DNA from: Gammaproteobacteria bacterium
GTDB taxonomy: Bacteria > Pseudomonadota > Gammaproteobacteria > Xanthomonadales > Marinicellaceae
NCBI GenBank assembly: GCA_041395445.1
Contig: JAWLAO010000002.1
Location: 372,001-436,000, forward strand
Direction of reading: 5' to 3'
DNA length: 64,000 nt
Below are positions 37,411 to 46,395 of the stretch, piece by piece. Positions within the stretch are counted from its first letter, which is position 1. Each line of letters begins with the position of its first letter. Both the position numbers and the translations under genes were made by a program. Under the pieces are notes generated by a model. The model did not search any database. It saw nothing but the letters and a program-made list of their open reading frames with translations, and was not told the DNA's origin.

Positions 37411-38505
37411 TCATAAAGAACTTTCTATTTCTTTAGCTAATATATCCTTTGTTCCATATGGAATCATGGAAAATATTTCAGAGACTTTAAAATCAAGATT
37501 TGGATTGAATTTGAAATCGACACGATATTTATTCCATTTTTTCACTGCTAAATCTGAAAACGAGAGTGGAGTGTTTAAATCTTGTGATAATTTTTTTGCA
37601 ACATCTTCTTTTTCAAATTCAGTCAATGCCGGTGAAGCAAGAATCCTGAATATACCAAGTCTTCCACCTATAAAAATGGCCTCAAGATTTACATTGTCAC
37701 TATAATTCGAAGCGCATACATAGACTTGATGGCTTGAAACATTTCCACCATCTTTACAATTTTGATTGTATACAAAACTAATTTTTGCCATATCCTGTAA
37801 TCGATAACCGAAAACAGAGAAAGCGTGAATCCCTACATACGGGTTAGAGACACCATCTGCAAAAAACCAATTTTTAATTGTTTCTTCATGGTTTGCTGAT
37901 TCATTCTTTGAAAAAAGAAGTTTCGATTTTGACTTATCAGAATATATATTAATTTTCTGAATGACTGTTTGAAATGATTTGTTGTGTTGAAAATCTGAAA
38001 TTGTGAGAATTATTTCTACAAAATATTTCTTTTTTTCTGATTTTATCAAGTCTGATAAAAGTGACCCGTTAATGTCTAAAGAATTAATTGCATGATAATT
38101 AGCAATTAACAATAAAAAATAGTCCGGATAAAATGGATGTGGGCTATGATCTCTAAAAACTGCGTGGTATGGATTATCAAAAAAACTATTAACCGAAATT
38201 TTATCAAGTGATTTATTTGTCTTCAGAGTAATTGTATCTGAAATTCTAAATTTTTGAATCTCATTAAACTCAAGTAGCTTAGCTTCTAATTCAGACTTTG
38301 TCTTTTCTAGAAGCATTTTCTTTTTATCTTCGGAATCAATAATATATTTTGAATTGACAATATAATTAATGTGTTTTTCAAGTCTTTCAGGGTTGTTTTT
38401 TAATGCAACATACATCAGATTCTCGCTATTTAGTTCTACGATTGAATCATCTGCAAAAACATGAAAACTAGATAAAGTAGTGATAATAATCAACAGTAAT
38501 TTCAT
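37411..38505 (-). CDS. Exported protein of unknown function
   Basis: I do not recognise this 364-residue protein. A signal peptide (MKLLLIIITTLSSFHVFA) marks it as periplasmic or secreted. The mature part is rich in Asn, Lys, Ser and aromatic residues, and has an HPFYPDYFLLLIANYHAINS segment near residue 120 and two cysteines 12 residues apart (CKDG and YVCAS) that could form a disulfide. It is convergent with metH (9-bp gap) and divergent from the kinase gene at 38686, so it stands alone as a transcription unit. Strong AT bias in codon use suggests it may be accessory. Confidence 0.75.
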   Translation of the reverse strand: MKLLLIIITTLSSFHVFADDSIVELNSENLMYVALKNNPERLEKHINYIVNSKYIIDSEDKKKMLLEKTKSELEAKLLEFNEIQKFRISDTITLKTNKSLDKISVNSFFDNPYHAVFRDHSPHPFYPDYFLLLIANYHAINSLDINGSLLSDLIKSEKKKYFVEIILTISDFQHNKSFQTVIQKINIYSDKSKSKLLFSKNESANHEETIKNWFFADGVSNPYVGIHAFSVFGYRLQDMAKISFVYNQNCKDGGNVSSHQVYVCASNYSDNVNLEAIFIGGRLGIFRILASPALTEFEKEDVAKKLSQDLNTPLSFSDLAVKKWNKYRVDFKFNPNLDFKVSEIFSMIPYGTKDILAKEIESSL

Positions 38506-38650
38506 TGTTGTACCATATTAAAAAACAGGTGGAATCTTACAAAAATTGAAACCTATCTGCAAATTTATAATAAAAATAACACAAAAGGATAGTTGCTTAG
38601 TAGGATAAATTTTAATTCATAAATGAAATACAAAGTTAACTATTCTGAAA

Positions 38651-38679
38651 TTGAGTGCAGCGAGTTTGTGTGCTAATAT
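38651..38679 (+). promoter_or_regulatory. Sigma-70 promoter for the kinase-TPR gene
   Basis: TTGAGT (38651-38656), 17-bp spacer, TAATAT (38674-38679). The ATG begins 7 bp after the -10, so the predicted transcript starts at or next to the start codon. Confidence 0.6.
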
Positions 38680-38685
38680 TTCTGC

Positions 38686-41202
38686 ATGAATAAAGGCACA
38701 AACAACTTATCAGAAGAAATCGCACGAAGGCTTGAAGAAATTCAAAAGTCATCGGAAAAGAAATCCTTGATTGAAAAATTCAAGAACGATTTTCCTGACA
38801 AAATAGAGTGGCTAAATGCATTTTCTCATGATGATGCCAAGAAATATCAAAGCTCGAAGAATGTTCCAGAAATCAACGGTTTTCAAATTCAAAAAGTTAT
38901 TGGAATGGGGGCGAACGGCAAAGTTTTTTTAGCAACTGAAAATCAAACTGGAGAGTCTTTTGCTATAAAAATTCCATTACAACTTCTTAGCGAAGATCAA
39001 ATGCATCGCTTTCATCATGAGTCTCGGTTGTTGTCATCGTTAACTCATAAAAATATTGCACAAGTTTATCAGACCGGTGTGATTGAAAACAGTGAATTGC
39101 CTTACATTGTGATGGAATATGTCGAAGGGGAAAATATATTTTATTACTGTCAAAATCATACCTTAACAAGTCAGCAAAAAGTAAAACTTTTTATTCAAAT
39201 TCTGGATGCTATTCAATATGCACATAACAGAGGAATTGTTCATCGTGATATAAAGCCGGATAATATTCTTGTAACCAAAGATCAACAAGTCAAATTACTG
39301 GATTTCGGAATTGCAACAGCGACAGAAAACAGTACACAACAACTCACTCAATTAACAAAAACAGGTCAAATCGTTGGAACCTTGGCGTATATGAGTCCGG
39401 AACAAGTCAGCGGACTGGATACTCTCGATACACGTGCCGATGTTTACTCGTTGGGTGTTGTACTTTATCAGCTTCTTTCAGGTTCATTGCCATTTAAAAT
39501 TGATGCCAACCAGATATTTTCTGCAATCAGTAAAATTATCGAAGATTTACCAACAAAGATTACTGCAGCAAACAACTCTGTTGATTCAGAACTGGCAACC
39601 ATCGTTCATCACTCCATTGAGAAAAAAGCAGATAATCGTTACCAATCAGCCAATGAATTTAAACGGGATTTGCTGAATTGGCTAAATGATGAACCAATTT
39701 CTGTTAAAAGCAATTATACCTTATGGTACACACTCCGCCACTTAGCAAGAAAGCATCGAGCATTATTTACCGGAACAATATTGGCAATTCTTGGTTTGAT
39801 TTCTGGGTTGGTTTTTGCCATTTCATTTGCGGTTAAGGAGCAACAAGCTCGAAAAATCGCCGAAACCAATGCACTGACCAATCAAAGAACAGTTGATTTT
39901 ATTAATGAGATATTTTCCTCCGCGGACCCGGAGAATGTCTATGGAGAAGAGTTAACTGTTCTGCAATTAATCGATAATGCTGAAAGAAGTTTGGAATACC
40001 AACTTCAAGGTGAAACTGAAGTTGAAGCAAGAATTCGTACGACTATTGCTGGTGTGTATGCTGGTTTAAATCAAACTGAGTCAGCTCTTAAACAATTAGA
40101 AAAAGTAAGAAACTTACTTCCTGAGTTAAAAGAAGTGCAGAACTATCATGACTTCTATTATGCAGTTAACTTTATCGAGGGAAAAATAAATCTAGCATTA
40201 AACAATACGAATGAAAATATTGAGCTATTAAACCAATTAATTAAGGAATCTGAAAATTATCCTGTTGATAAACATCAAGCCCAAGTTGCTCTGGCAAATA
40301 CTTATCTTCAAGCAGGCGATGTTGATCGTGCACAAGTATTATTGGAAGAAATCACTCAGGCACCTGTTTCTGAAGATTTTCCTCTTAATCATATTTCTCG
40401 GCTTTTTGCTCAGAATAGTTATGCTTTGTTATTTGACAAATTAGGTAACTATAAAAAATCGAAAGAACTCTATGAGAAGAACTTAATAAGTCATATAGAG
40501 TTTTATGGTGAGCATCACATGCAAACTTTAATCATTCGTAATAATTTGGCAACTGTCGAAGTTCGTATGGGAAACACTCAAAGAGCAGAAGAGATGTTTC
40601 GTAAAGTGATTGAAGGGAAGAGCGAAATATTGGGTGAATATCATCTGAGTACAATGGTTTCTAAAGCCAATTTATTATCTGTATTAGTGACATCCGAACA
40701 ATTTGAGTTAGCGGATGAATATTCAAAACAACTATTAGCAGACCTGGAGCAACATATCGGTGAATTGCACCCAAGGACACTCGATGTTAAAAATATGCGT
40801 GCCTATTTGCTGGAGGATATGGGACAATTGAGTGAAGCAGAACAACTTTATCGGACCACGTTAAAACAATATAGTGAAAATGGCATTGTCAAAGGACCGG
40901 AGCTCTTTAGTTTGCAAAACAACTTGGCAATGCTTCTTATGAAAGAAGAAAAGTTGGACGAATCTAAACAAATATTTGCAGAATTATTGGAAAATATTGA
41001 AGAATATTTGGGTAAAGAACATATTTATTATGCTATATTTATTGGTAACTACGGTGAGTTGTTGATGAAGCTGAAAGAGTTTAAAGCTGCTAAGCCTCTA
41101 TTACAAAAAAGCCACGATAAGATAGTTGAGTCTTTTGGTGAGAATCACCAACGAAGCATTAAAGCTAAAAAAAGGCTGGAACAGTTAGCCCAATCAGAAT
41201 AG
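38686..41202 (+). CDS. Membrane Ser/Thr protein kinase with TPR repeats
   Basis: Hanks-type kinase on the cytoplasmic side with a TPR tail. Order: short acidic leader to about 60; kinase domain about 64-330 with VIGMGANGKVF (glycine loop), FAIKIP (lysine), HRDIKPDN (catalytic loop, near 186), LLDFG and MSPEQ; membrane segment near 360-383 (GTILAILGLISGLVFAIS); then TPR repeats from about 400 to the end (ALLFDKLGNYKKSKELYEKN, NLATVEVRMGNTQRAEEMF). The catalytic residues look complete. It has the SADPENVYGEELTV linker common in this family. Target unknown. It is followed 30 bp later by zipA but has its own promoter. Confidence 0.92.
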   Translation: MNKGTNNLSEEIARRLEEIQKSSEKKSLIEKFKNDFPDKIEWLNAFSHDDAKKYQSSKNVPEINGFQIQKVIGMGANGKVFLATENQTGESFAIKIPLQLLSEDQMHRFHHESRLLSSLTHKNIAQVYQTGVIENSELPYIVMEYVEGENIFYYCQNHTLTSQQKVKLFIQILDAIQYAHNRGIVHRDIKPDNILVTKDQQVKLLDFGIATATENSTQQLTQLTKTGQIVGTLAYMSPEQVSGLDTLDTRADVYSLGVVLYQLLSGSLPFKIDANQIFSAISKIIEDLPTKITAANNSVDSELATIVHHSIEKKADNRYQSANEFKRDLLNWLNDEPISVKSNYTLWYTLRHLARKHRALFTGTILAILGLISGLVFAISFAVKEQQARKIAETNALTNQRTVDFINEIFSSADPENVYGEELTVLQLIDNAERSLEYQLQGETEVEARIRTTIAGVYAGLNQTESALKQLEKVRNLLPELKEVQNYHDFYYAVNFIEGKINLALNNTNENIELLNQLIKESENYPVDKHQAQVALANTYLQAGDVDRAQVLLEEITQAPVSEDFPLNHISRLFAQNSYALLFDKLGNYKKSKELYEKNLISHIEFYGEHHMQTLIIRNNLATVEVRMGNTQRAEEMFRKVIEGKSEILGEYHLSTMVSKANLLSVLVTSEQFELADEYSKQLLADLEQHIGELHPRTLDVKNMRAYLLEDMGQLSEAEQLYRTTLKQYSENGIVKGPELFSLQNNLAMLLMKEEKLDESKQIFAELLENIEEYLGKEHIYYAIFIGNYGELLMKLKEFKAAKPLLQKSHDKIVESFGENHQRSIKAKKRLEQLAQSE

Positions 41203-41232
41203 AATAGTTATTAAGACGAGATATAGATAGCA

Positions 41233-41868
41233 ATGACTGAACTGCGAATAATTATTTTAATCATAGGCCTTATTATTCTGGGGTTGATTTACTATTTTGG
41301 TACCAGAAAAAAATCCAAACCAGATCCTGTTGATGATGTAACTGAGGAACTAAAAGAACCAGATTTGGGCTTAAATCTTTCTGCTCACCGTCCCAATGAC
41401 TTGCCCAGACGGAAATCTGTACTCACTGATTCACACACTTCTATCGATGGAATGGGCTATGAAAAAATTGTAACGCTGTTTATCCATGCGAAAGACGGTC
41501 AGCAATTTGACTGGTATATGATAAATACGGCTGCTGAGAAAGTCGGTCTGGAATTTGGCAAAGATAATATTTTCCATCGTTATAATGGTTTTGGTGATGA
41601 CAAGCAGTTGATATTCTTAGTTGCTAATATGTTAAAACCCGGAGTTTTCCAACCGGATTTAAGAACAACCGGTTTGGTTTTTATTATGACACTTCCTGCG
41701 ACCATGCCGGCTTTGGATATGTGGGATACCATGTTTCCAGTTGGTGAAAGGATGGCAGAGCTTTTGGGTGGAAAATTGACTGATGAAAATCATCATATAT
41801 TTTCACGCCAGCGCATTGCCTCGATGCGTGAGGAAATGCGCGAGTTTGATCATCAGCATCACTCATGA
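41233..41868 (+). CDS. zipA: Cell division protein ZipA
   Basis: Anchors FtsZ to the inner membrane. An N-terminal membrane anchor (LRIIILIIGLIILGLIYYF) comes first, then a short charged linker and the C-terminal FtsZ-binding domain from about residue 75 (IVTLFIHAKDGQQFDWYMI, LIFLVANMLKPGVF, GLVFIMTLPATMPALDMWD). At 211 residues the linker is much shorter than in E. coli (about 330 residues). Its stop overlaps the ligA start (ATGA), the classic zipA-ligA pair. Confidence 0.93.
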   Translation: MTELRIIILIIGLIILGLIYYFGTRKKSKPDPVDDVTEELKEPDLGLNLSAHRPNDLPRRKSVLTDSHTSIDGMGYEKIVTLFIHAKDGQQFDWYMINTAAEKVGLEFGKDNIFHRYNGFGDDKQLIFLVANMLKPGVFQPDLRTTGLVFIMTLPATMPALDMWDTMFPVGERMAELLGGKLTDENHHIFSRQRIASMREEMREFDHQHHS

Positions 41869-43865
41869 GTAATGAGATAAAAGCAGTTATTGAAAAACTC
41901 CGACTGCAACTCAATGAATATTCATACCGCTACTATGTTCTCGATGAGCCAACAATCAGCGATGCAGAATATGATAAGCTCTATCATGAGCTGTTAAATC
42001 TCGAACAAAATAATCCGCAATTCATCAGCGAAGACTCTCCGACACAACGAATTGGAGATAAGCCTTTGGATGGTTTCTCTCAAGTGAAACACGAAATTCC
42101 GATGCTTTCCCTTGGCAATGTTTTTACAGATAATGAGCTTATTGATTTTGATAGACGCTTACGGGATTTGGCGGAAATCAATGAAATTGAATACTCTGCT
42201 GAACCTAAATTGGATGGTTTGGCTGTCAGTATTGTTTATCAAAACGGAAAATTACATCAGGCGGCGACACGAGGTGATGGAACAGTTGGTGAGGATATAA
42301 CAGCCAATATTCGCACTATCAAATCCATTCCGTTAACACTTCGCGGAGAGTCAATTCCCGCAAAACTGGAAATTCGTGGTGAAGTGATTATGCCCCGAAG
42401 TGGCTTTACCAAATACAATCAAACAGCGGAACAATTAGGTGAAAAAACATTCGCCAATCCCCGAAATGCTGCCGCCGGAAGTTTGCGTCAATTCGACCCC
42501 AAACAAACAGCCAGACGTCCATTGAAATTCTATGCTTATTCCTTGGGTGTAGTTTCTGAAAATCTTGAGTTTACAACTCATATTGAAACTCTGAACTGGA
42601 TTCAATCACTGGGAATACCGGTCAATAACCTCAATCAAACGGTTCAAGGCGCCAATGGATGCCAAAAATTTTATGAAAAAATTGGCAAATTGAGAGATTC
42701 TCTGGATTATGATATTGACGGAGTGGTTTACAAAGTCAATGACTTGGCATTACAGCAAAAACTTGGTTTTGTCACCAAATCGCCTCGATGGGCAACGGCT
42801 CATAAATTTCCGGCACAGGAAGCGGTGACAGTAATTGAAAAAATTGACGTCCAGGTCGGCAGAACCGGCAGTATTACTCCGGTCGCCCGGTTAAAACCGG
42901 TTGTTGTTGGCGGAGTGACGGTCACTAATGCCACTTTACACAATGAAGATGAAATTCGTCGCAAAGATGTTCGTCAGGGAGATAGCGTTTTTGTTCGTAG
43001 AGCAGGGGATGTCATACCTGAAGTGGTTAAAGTAATTATATCTAAACGACCAAAAGACTCTGTTGAATTTCAAATGCCGACACATTGCCCGGTTTGTGAA
43101 ACCAAATTACATAAAATTGAAGGCGAAGCTGTTCTAAGATGCCCGGCAGGTTTGTATTGTGATGCTCAACGCAAAGAAGCGATTAAACATTTTGCCTCCA
43201 GAAAAGCAATGGATATTGATGGTTTGGGCGATAAACTGGTCGAACAAATGGTCGATGAACGACTGATAAAAACTGCTGCCGATATATTCCACCTTAAACA
43301 ACAAGATGTTAGTCAATTAGAAAGAATGGGCGAAAAATCAGCTCAAAATCTTTTGCAGTCGATTGAAAAATCCAAACACACCAGTCTGAACAAGTTTATT
43401 TATGCTCTGGGAATTCGCGAAGTTGGCGAAGCCACAGCCTTGACCTTAGCTCAGAATTTACGAAATATTGAAAACCTTAGTAAAAGCAGTGTTGAAGAAC
43501 TTCGAGAATTACCGGATATCGGACCGATTGTTGCCGAAAGGCTCACACAATTTTTTTCTGAAGAACATAACTTACAAGTGATTCAACAATTACTTGATGC
43601 CGGAGTTTATTGGGATGAAATCGAAGTCCCCGATGAAAACACGCAGACATTAGCAGGTAAAACTGTAGTCTTAACCGGAACATTAACACAATTCACCCGT
43701 GCCACAGCGAAAGAAAAACTCCTCAAACTCGGAGCAAAAGTCGCAGGTTCTGTTTCCAAAAACACCGATTATGTTGTCGCCGGAGCCAATGCCGGCTCAA
43801 AACTCACTAAAGCCGAATCTTTGGGAGTTGAAGTCAAAGATGAAGAGTGGTTATTGGCTTTATAG
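41865..43865 (+). CDS. ligA: NAD-dependent DNA ligase
   Basis: Seals nicks in replication and repair. The adenylated lysine is in EPKLDGLAVSI near residue 115. The OB-fold segment VGRTGSITPVARLKPV follows, then a zinc finger (CPVCETKL to GLYCDA), helix-hairpin-helix repeats (MDIDGLGDKL, LPDIGPIVAE) and a C-terminal BRCT domain (LAGKTVVLTGTL). The 666-residue length is standard. It is the last core gene before the integron. Confidence 0.98.
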   Translation: MSNEIKAVIEKLRLQLNEYSYRYYVLDEPTISDAEYDKLYHELLNLEQNNPQFISEDSPTQRIGDKPLDGFSQVKHEIPMLSLGNVFTDNELIDFDRRLRDLAEINEIEYSAEPKLDGLAVSIVYQNGKLHQAATRGDGTVGEDITANIRTIKSIPLTLRGESIPAKLEIRGEVIMPRSGFTKYNQTAEQLGEKTFANPRNAAAGSLRQFDPKQTARRPLKFYAYSLGVVSENLEFTTHIETLNWIQSLGIPVNNLNQTVQGANGCQKFYEKIGKLRDSLDYDIDGVVYKVNDLALQQKLGFVTKSPRWATAHKFPAQEAVTVIEKIDVQVGRTGSITPVARLKPVVVGGVTVTNATLHNEDEIRRKDVRQGDSVFVRRAGDVIPEVVKVIISKRPKDSVEFQMPTHCPVCETKLHKIEGEAVLRCPAGLYCDAQRKEAIKHFASRKAMDIDGLGDKLVEQMVDERLIKTAADIFHLKQQDVSQLERMGEKSAQNLLQSIEKSKHTSLNKFIYALGIREVGEATALTLAQNLRNIENLSKSSVEELRELPDIGPIVAERLTQFFSEEHNLQVIQQLLDAGVYWDEIEVPDENTQTLAGKTVVLTGTLTQFTRATAKEKLLKLGAKVAGSVSKNTDYVVAGANAGSKLTKAESLGVEVKDEEWLLAL

Positions 43866-44050
43866 TTCCTTTTTACTCGTGCGAAAAAGGAACGCAAAAA
43901 GCACGCCCCGAACTCTCAGCCTGCGGCTTCCCAAAATATTTCTTCAAATTTGGCGAAGTATTTGAACTCGCTTCGCTCAGACATAAATACCTCGTGACTC
44001 CAAATTTTCAAAAAATATTTCGGTGAGAGTTAAGGGGTTTTAAAAAGAAC
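43866..44050. repeat. Dispersed repeat, about 180 bp, copy A
   Basis: The region from the ligA stop to about 44050 is homologous, in reverse orientation, to 49388-49565. Shared blocks, read on the copy B strand, include CTCTCACCGA, GAAAATTTGGA, CGCCAAATTTGA and GGCTGAGAGTT. It contains a further inner inverted sequence (GAACTCGCTTCGCTC type). It lies immediately outside the integron integrase gene. Not coding. Confidence 0.6.
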
Positions 44051-44158
44051 GCCGTCATACTGAGCGGAGTGGGCGAAGTCCACGAAGTCGAATGTATCTC
44101 ATCAAGACTATCATTTAGCTGTATTTAATTCACCTTACAATGAGCATTCATTATAAAC
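44051..44158. other. Intergenic tail between repeat A and intI
   Basis: Carries a short noncoding repeat-like segment (GCCGTCATACTGAGCGGAG onward, about 44051-44103) resembling dispersed sequences found elsewhere in many genomes. Nothing else is seen before the integrase stop codon at 44159. Confidence 0.4.
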
Positions 44159-45121
44159 TTACAAATAATCCAACGGACTAAAACGGTTTTTCTGACTCAA
44201 TTCACGCACCACATGGGTATAAACCATGGTCGTTTCCAGTCTTTTGTGTCCCAAAAGTTCCTGAATGGTGCGTATATCAATTCCTGCTTGTAATAAATGT
44301 GTCGCATAAGAATGGCGAAAAGTATGAGCCGTAATTTTTTTATTGATGCCGGATTTAGTTACTGCTTTTTTCAAATTTCGTGAAAAAGTACTCTCCAACA
44401 CATGATGGCGCCTGTAAACACCCGAAACAGGGTCTTTGGAAATGCTATTCATCGGGAAAAGATACTGCCACTTAAATTCCTTATTCGCATTGGGATACTT
44501 CTTTGCCAGTCCATAAGGCATTTCAACTGTTCCATATCCATCAGCCAAATCCTGCAAATGCTGTTCTTTATTTTTATCAATCAAATTATGAAAATCATCA
44601 ATCAGTTTTTGTGGTAAAGGAACAGTTCTGTCATTCAGTGATTTGCTGTCATAAATAAGTATCCGATTGTAAGCAAAATCAATATTTTGGATTCGTAATT
44701 TCAAAGCCTCAGACAACCTCAAACCACAACCGTAAATGGTCTGAACAATGGTTTTATAAATCCCTTGAGGAAACTGACTGACAATATGCTTTACTTCTTT
44801 AATATCCAGAACTATAGGAGTCCTGATTCTTTGCTTGGCTCGCAAAGCGGAGATATTTTCATCCTCCATAGAAACTCCTAACACCTGTGTATAGAGAAAC
44901 AACAAAGCATTAAAAGCCTGATTTTGAGTCGGTGCAGAAACTTTACGAGTCACCGCCAGATGAGATAAAAACTGCTCAATTTCAATTTTACCCATATCCT
45001 TTGGATGTCTTTTCCCATGAAATAATATGTATTGTTTTATCCATGAAACATAGGTTTTTTCAGTATTTCTACTGTAATGCTTAAACCTGATTTTGGTACG
45101 AACTTGATCCAATAACTTCAT
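44159..45121 (-). CDS. intI: Integron integrase IntI
   Basis: Tyrosine recombinase that inserts and excises gene cassettes. Catalytic residues are all visible: Arg in YGCGLRLSEAL, HTFRHSYATHLL, LLGHKRLETT and Tyr in TTMVYTHV. The insert special to IntI is present: VEMPYGLAKKYPNANKEFKW through GVYRRHHVLES. The N-terminal LLDQVRTKIRFKHYSRNTEK aligns with IntI1 LDQLRERIRY. I choose the ATG at 45121, which matches IntI1; starts at 45169 or 45178 are possible, and the reading from 45325 would run through attI. It is transcribed away from the cassettes, as in other integrons. Confidence 0.93.
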   Translation of the reverse strand: MKLLDQVRTKIRFKHYSRNTEKTYVSWIKQYILFHGKRHPKDMGKIEIEQFLSHLAVTRKVSAPTQNQAFNALLFLYTQVLGVSMEDENISALRAKQRIRTPIVLDIKEVKHIVSQFPQGIYKTIVQTIYGCGLRLSEALKLRIQNIDFAYNRILIYDSKSLNDRTVPLPQKLIDDFHNLIDKNKEQHLQDLADGYGTVEMPYGLAKKYPNANKEFKWQYLFPMNSISKDPVSGVYRRHHVLESTFSRNLKKAVTKSGINKKITAHTFRHSYATHLLQAGIDIRTIQELLGHKRLETTMVYTHVVRELSQKNRFSPLDYL

Positions 45122-45249
45122 AAAATGCACATATTGCCGATATTTACTGATATTATTGCATAAATGCATAAATAACATTGTAATTCCGCTTAAACAAGCA
45201 CGAAAAATTCGCTTTACTACATAAAACAGCTGTGATAGTATGAAAAACC

Positions 45250-45323
45250 ATGAAAACGAGTGCATTAAAATACGCAAAATATTTAATATCTTGCATTGAT
45301 GCACATATAATAAATTGTTATAC
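45250..45323 (+). other. attI recombination site (approximate extent)
   Basis: The core GTTATAC at 45317-45323 is the point where the first cassette joins; the cut is after the G at 45317. The same core ends attC2 (46348-46354). The left boundary of attI is not defined by anything I can see, so 45250 is nominal. Confidence 0.6.
45306..45311 (+). promoter_or_regulatory. Candidate Pc cassette promoter (-10)
   Basis: TATAAT at 45306-45311; the best -35 options 17-18 bp upstream (TTAATA or TTTAAT) are weak. Transcription would start about 45318, which is the first base of cassette 1. The position inside attI and the direction into the array fit a Pc promoter. Confidence 0.4.
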
Positions 45324-45941
45324 AATCAACTTGAAATGAGATTCATATGAAAAAATTAATTAGCATTATTCTCTTGGCTTTCCTATTACCGACAACGGGT
45401 AATACCGAAGATGTACATAAGCATGAAGAACACTTAAAGGTTTCTGGAGTAAATGCACTTTCTCCTGATTTGCGCAACTTATTATCTGAAGAAATGAAGG
45501 CATTACAGAGTGGAATGATGTCTATCATCCCCGCATACGTTTCTGGAAACTGGAGTGAAATCGAAACTACGGCAAAAAAAATAAAGAATAGTTATATTTT
45601 GAAACAAAGACTGACGGAAAGCCAAGTGAAAGATTTACATTCCGCATTACCACCTGAATTTTTTGATAAAGACCAGAGGTTCCATTATTTAGCTGGAATG
45701 CTTGAACATGCTGCAAAAAGTGAAAAGCCAGAGTTGATAAATTTTTATTTTTCTGAAATGAATGAATCGTGCGCTAGTTGTCATTCCGTATTTGCAACTC
45801 ATAAATTCCCAGCCTTGAAAGCAACAGAAAAAGATGGGCATGTGCACTAATATGTATAACAAGGCAAATGCACTCGGACTGCCAAAAGCTGCGCCGCTCG
45901 TTCCTCGCTATGCAGCTTTTGGCATCCGGTGATTTGCGGCG
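45318..45941 (+). mobile_element. Integron gene cassette 1
   Basis: Runs from the attI crossover (TTATAC) to the G of the attC1 core, 624 bp. Contains one gene (45347-45850) with a 29-bp leader and attC1. Typical size and direction. Confidence 0.85.
45347..45850 (+). CDS. Periplasmic cytochrome c'-like heme protein (cassette 1)
   Basis: The 167-residue product has a signal peptide (MKKLISIILLAFLLPTTGNT) and a single C-terminal heme c site, CASCH, in NESCASCHSVFATHKFP. The preceding 100 residues look helical (LRNLLSEEMKALQSGMMSII, RFHYLAGMLEHAAKS), consistent with the four-helix class II cytochrome c fold, whose heme motif also lies near the C-terminus. The tail and the start of the mature protein are His-rich (DVHKHEEH, DGHVH), possibly metal-binding. 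Role unknown: redox, NO or metal stress are guesses. Being an integron cassette marks it as transferred. Confidence 0.8.
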   Translation: MKKLISIILLAFLLPTTGNTEDVHKHEEHLKVSGVNALSPDLRNLLSEEMKALQSGMMSIIPAYVSGNWSEIETTAKKIKNSYILKQRLTESQVKDLHSALPPEFFDKDQRFHYLAGMLEHAAKSEKPELINFYFSEMNESCASCHSVFATHKFPALKATEKDGHVH

Positions 45942-45947
45942 TTATGT
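45854..45947 (+). repeat. attC site of cassette 1
   Basis: R'' GTATAAC (45854-45860) and R' GTTATGT (45941-45947). Between them AAG-GCAAAT... and TGCCAAAAGCTGC pair with GCAGCTTTTGGCA and ATTTGC-GGC, leaving unpaired extra bases as in functional attC hairpins. Length 94 bp. Confidence 0.88.
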
Positions 45948-46348
45948 TTCTTAGGAGGAATCATGGGGTATCTATACTTGGCCATAGCTATTGTTGCTGA
46001 AGTAATTGCAACAAGCGCTCTAAAGGCATCAGAAGGTTTTTCGAAACTTATACCAAGTCTAATTGTTATCGTTGGCTTTGGTGTGGCTTTCTATTTCCTA
46101 TCTCTGGTTTTAAAAACTATTCCTATGGGTGTTGCCTATGCAATCTGGTCAGGTTTGGGAATAGTCTTGATTTCAATAGCAGGACTCTTGCTATTCGGCC
46201 AAAAGCTAGATACCGCTGCCATTATTGGAATTTTATTGATTATTAGTGGTGTGGTAGTTATGAATGTATTTTCTAGTTCAGTCAGCCATTGAAACATAAC
46301 AAGTGCGTCAACAAGGACGCTCATAAATTCGCGCCTGTTACGCAGGCG
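45942..46348 (+). mobile_element. Integron gene cassette 2
   Basis: 407 bp from the attC1 crossover to the G of the attC2 core. Holds the SMR gene and attC2. A strong ribosome-binding site, AGGAGG, lies in its short leader. Confidence 0.87.
45963..46292 (+). CDS. Small multidrug resistance (SMR/EmrE-Qac type) exporter (cassette 2)
   Basis: Proton-coupled efflux pump for cationic compounds such as quaternary ammonium biocides. It has 109 residues and four membrane helices. The essential Glu is in IVAEVIATSALKAS at residue 14; IPMGVAYAIWSGLGIVLI and the fourth helix IIGILLIISGVVVMNVFS are signature segments. A perfect AGGAGG precedes the ATG. This family is among the most common integron cassettes (qac genes), so its presence here fits. 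Which qac or emrE subgroup needs a tree. Confidence 0.93.
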   Translation: MGYLYLAIAIVAEVIATSALKASEGFSKLIPSLIVIVGFGVAFYFLSLVLKTIPMGVAYAIWSGLGIVLISIAGLLLFGQKLDTAAIIGILLIISGVVVMNVFSSSVSH

Positions 46349-46354
46349 TTATAC
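46294..46354 (+). repeat. attC site of cassette 2
   Basis: R'' ACATAAC (46294-46300), R' GTTATAC (46348-46354), 61 bp. TGCGT(C)AACA(A)GG pairs with CCTGTTACGCA, leaving single extrahelical C and A, and the AAG/GGC unpaired spacer sits next to the core. This is a classic short attC. Confidence 0.9.
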
Positions 46355-46374
46355 GTTAGAAACTTAGTTTAAAC

Positions 46375-46395
46375 ATGAGCGAAAAAGCTCATTAA
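46375..46395 (+). promoter_or_regulatory. Leader hairpin / six-codon ORF before the restriction-modification gene
   Basis: ATGAGC (46375-46380) and GCTCAT (46387-46392) form a hairpin with loop GAAAAA. Read as codons the same bases give a six-residue ORF ending TAA at 46395. It lies 16 bp before the gene start. Confidence 0.3.

Noticed and set aside
44051..44103. Possible insertion-sequence end
   Set aside because: No transposase and no target duplication; it looks like a common dispersed intergenic sequence.
45122..45325. N-terminal extension of the integrase to 45325
   Set aside because: It would read through the attI core and cassette boundary and has no likeness to IntI proteins; the ATG at 45121 fits IntI1.
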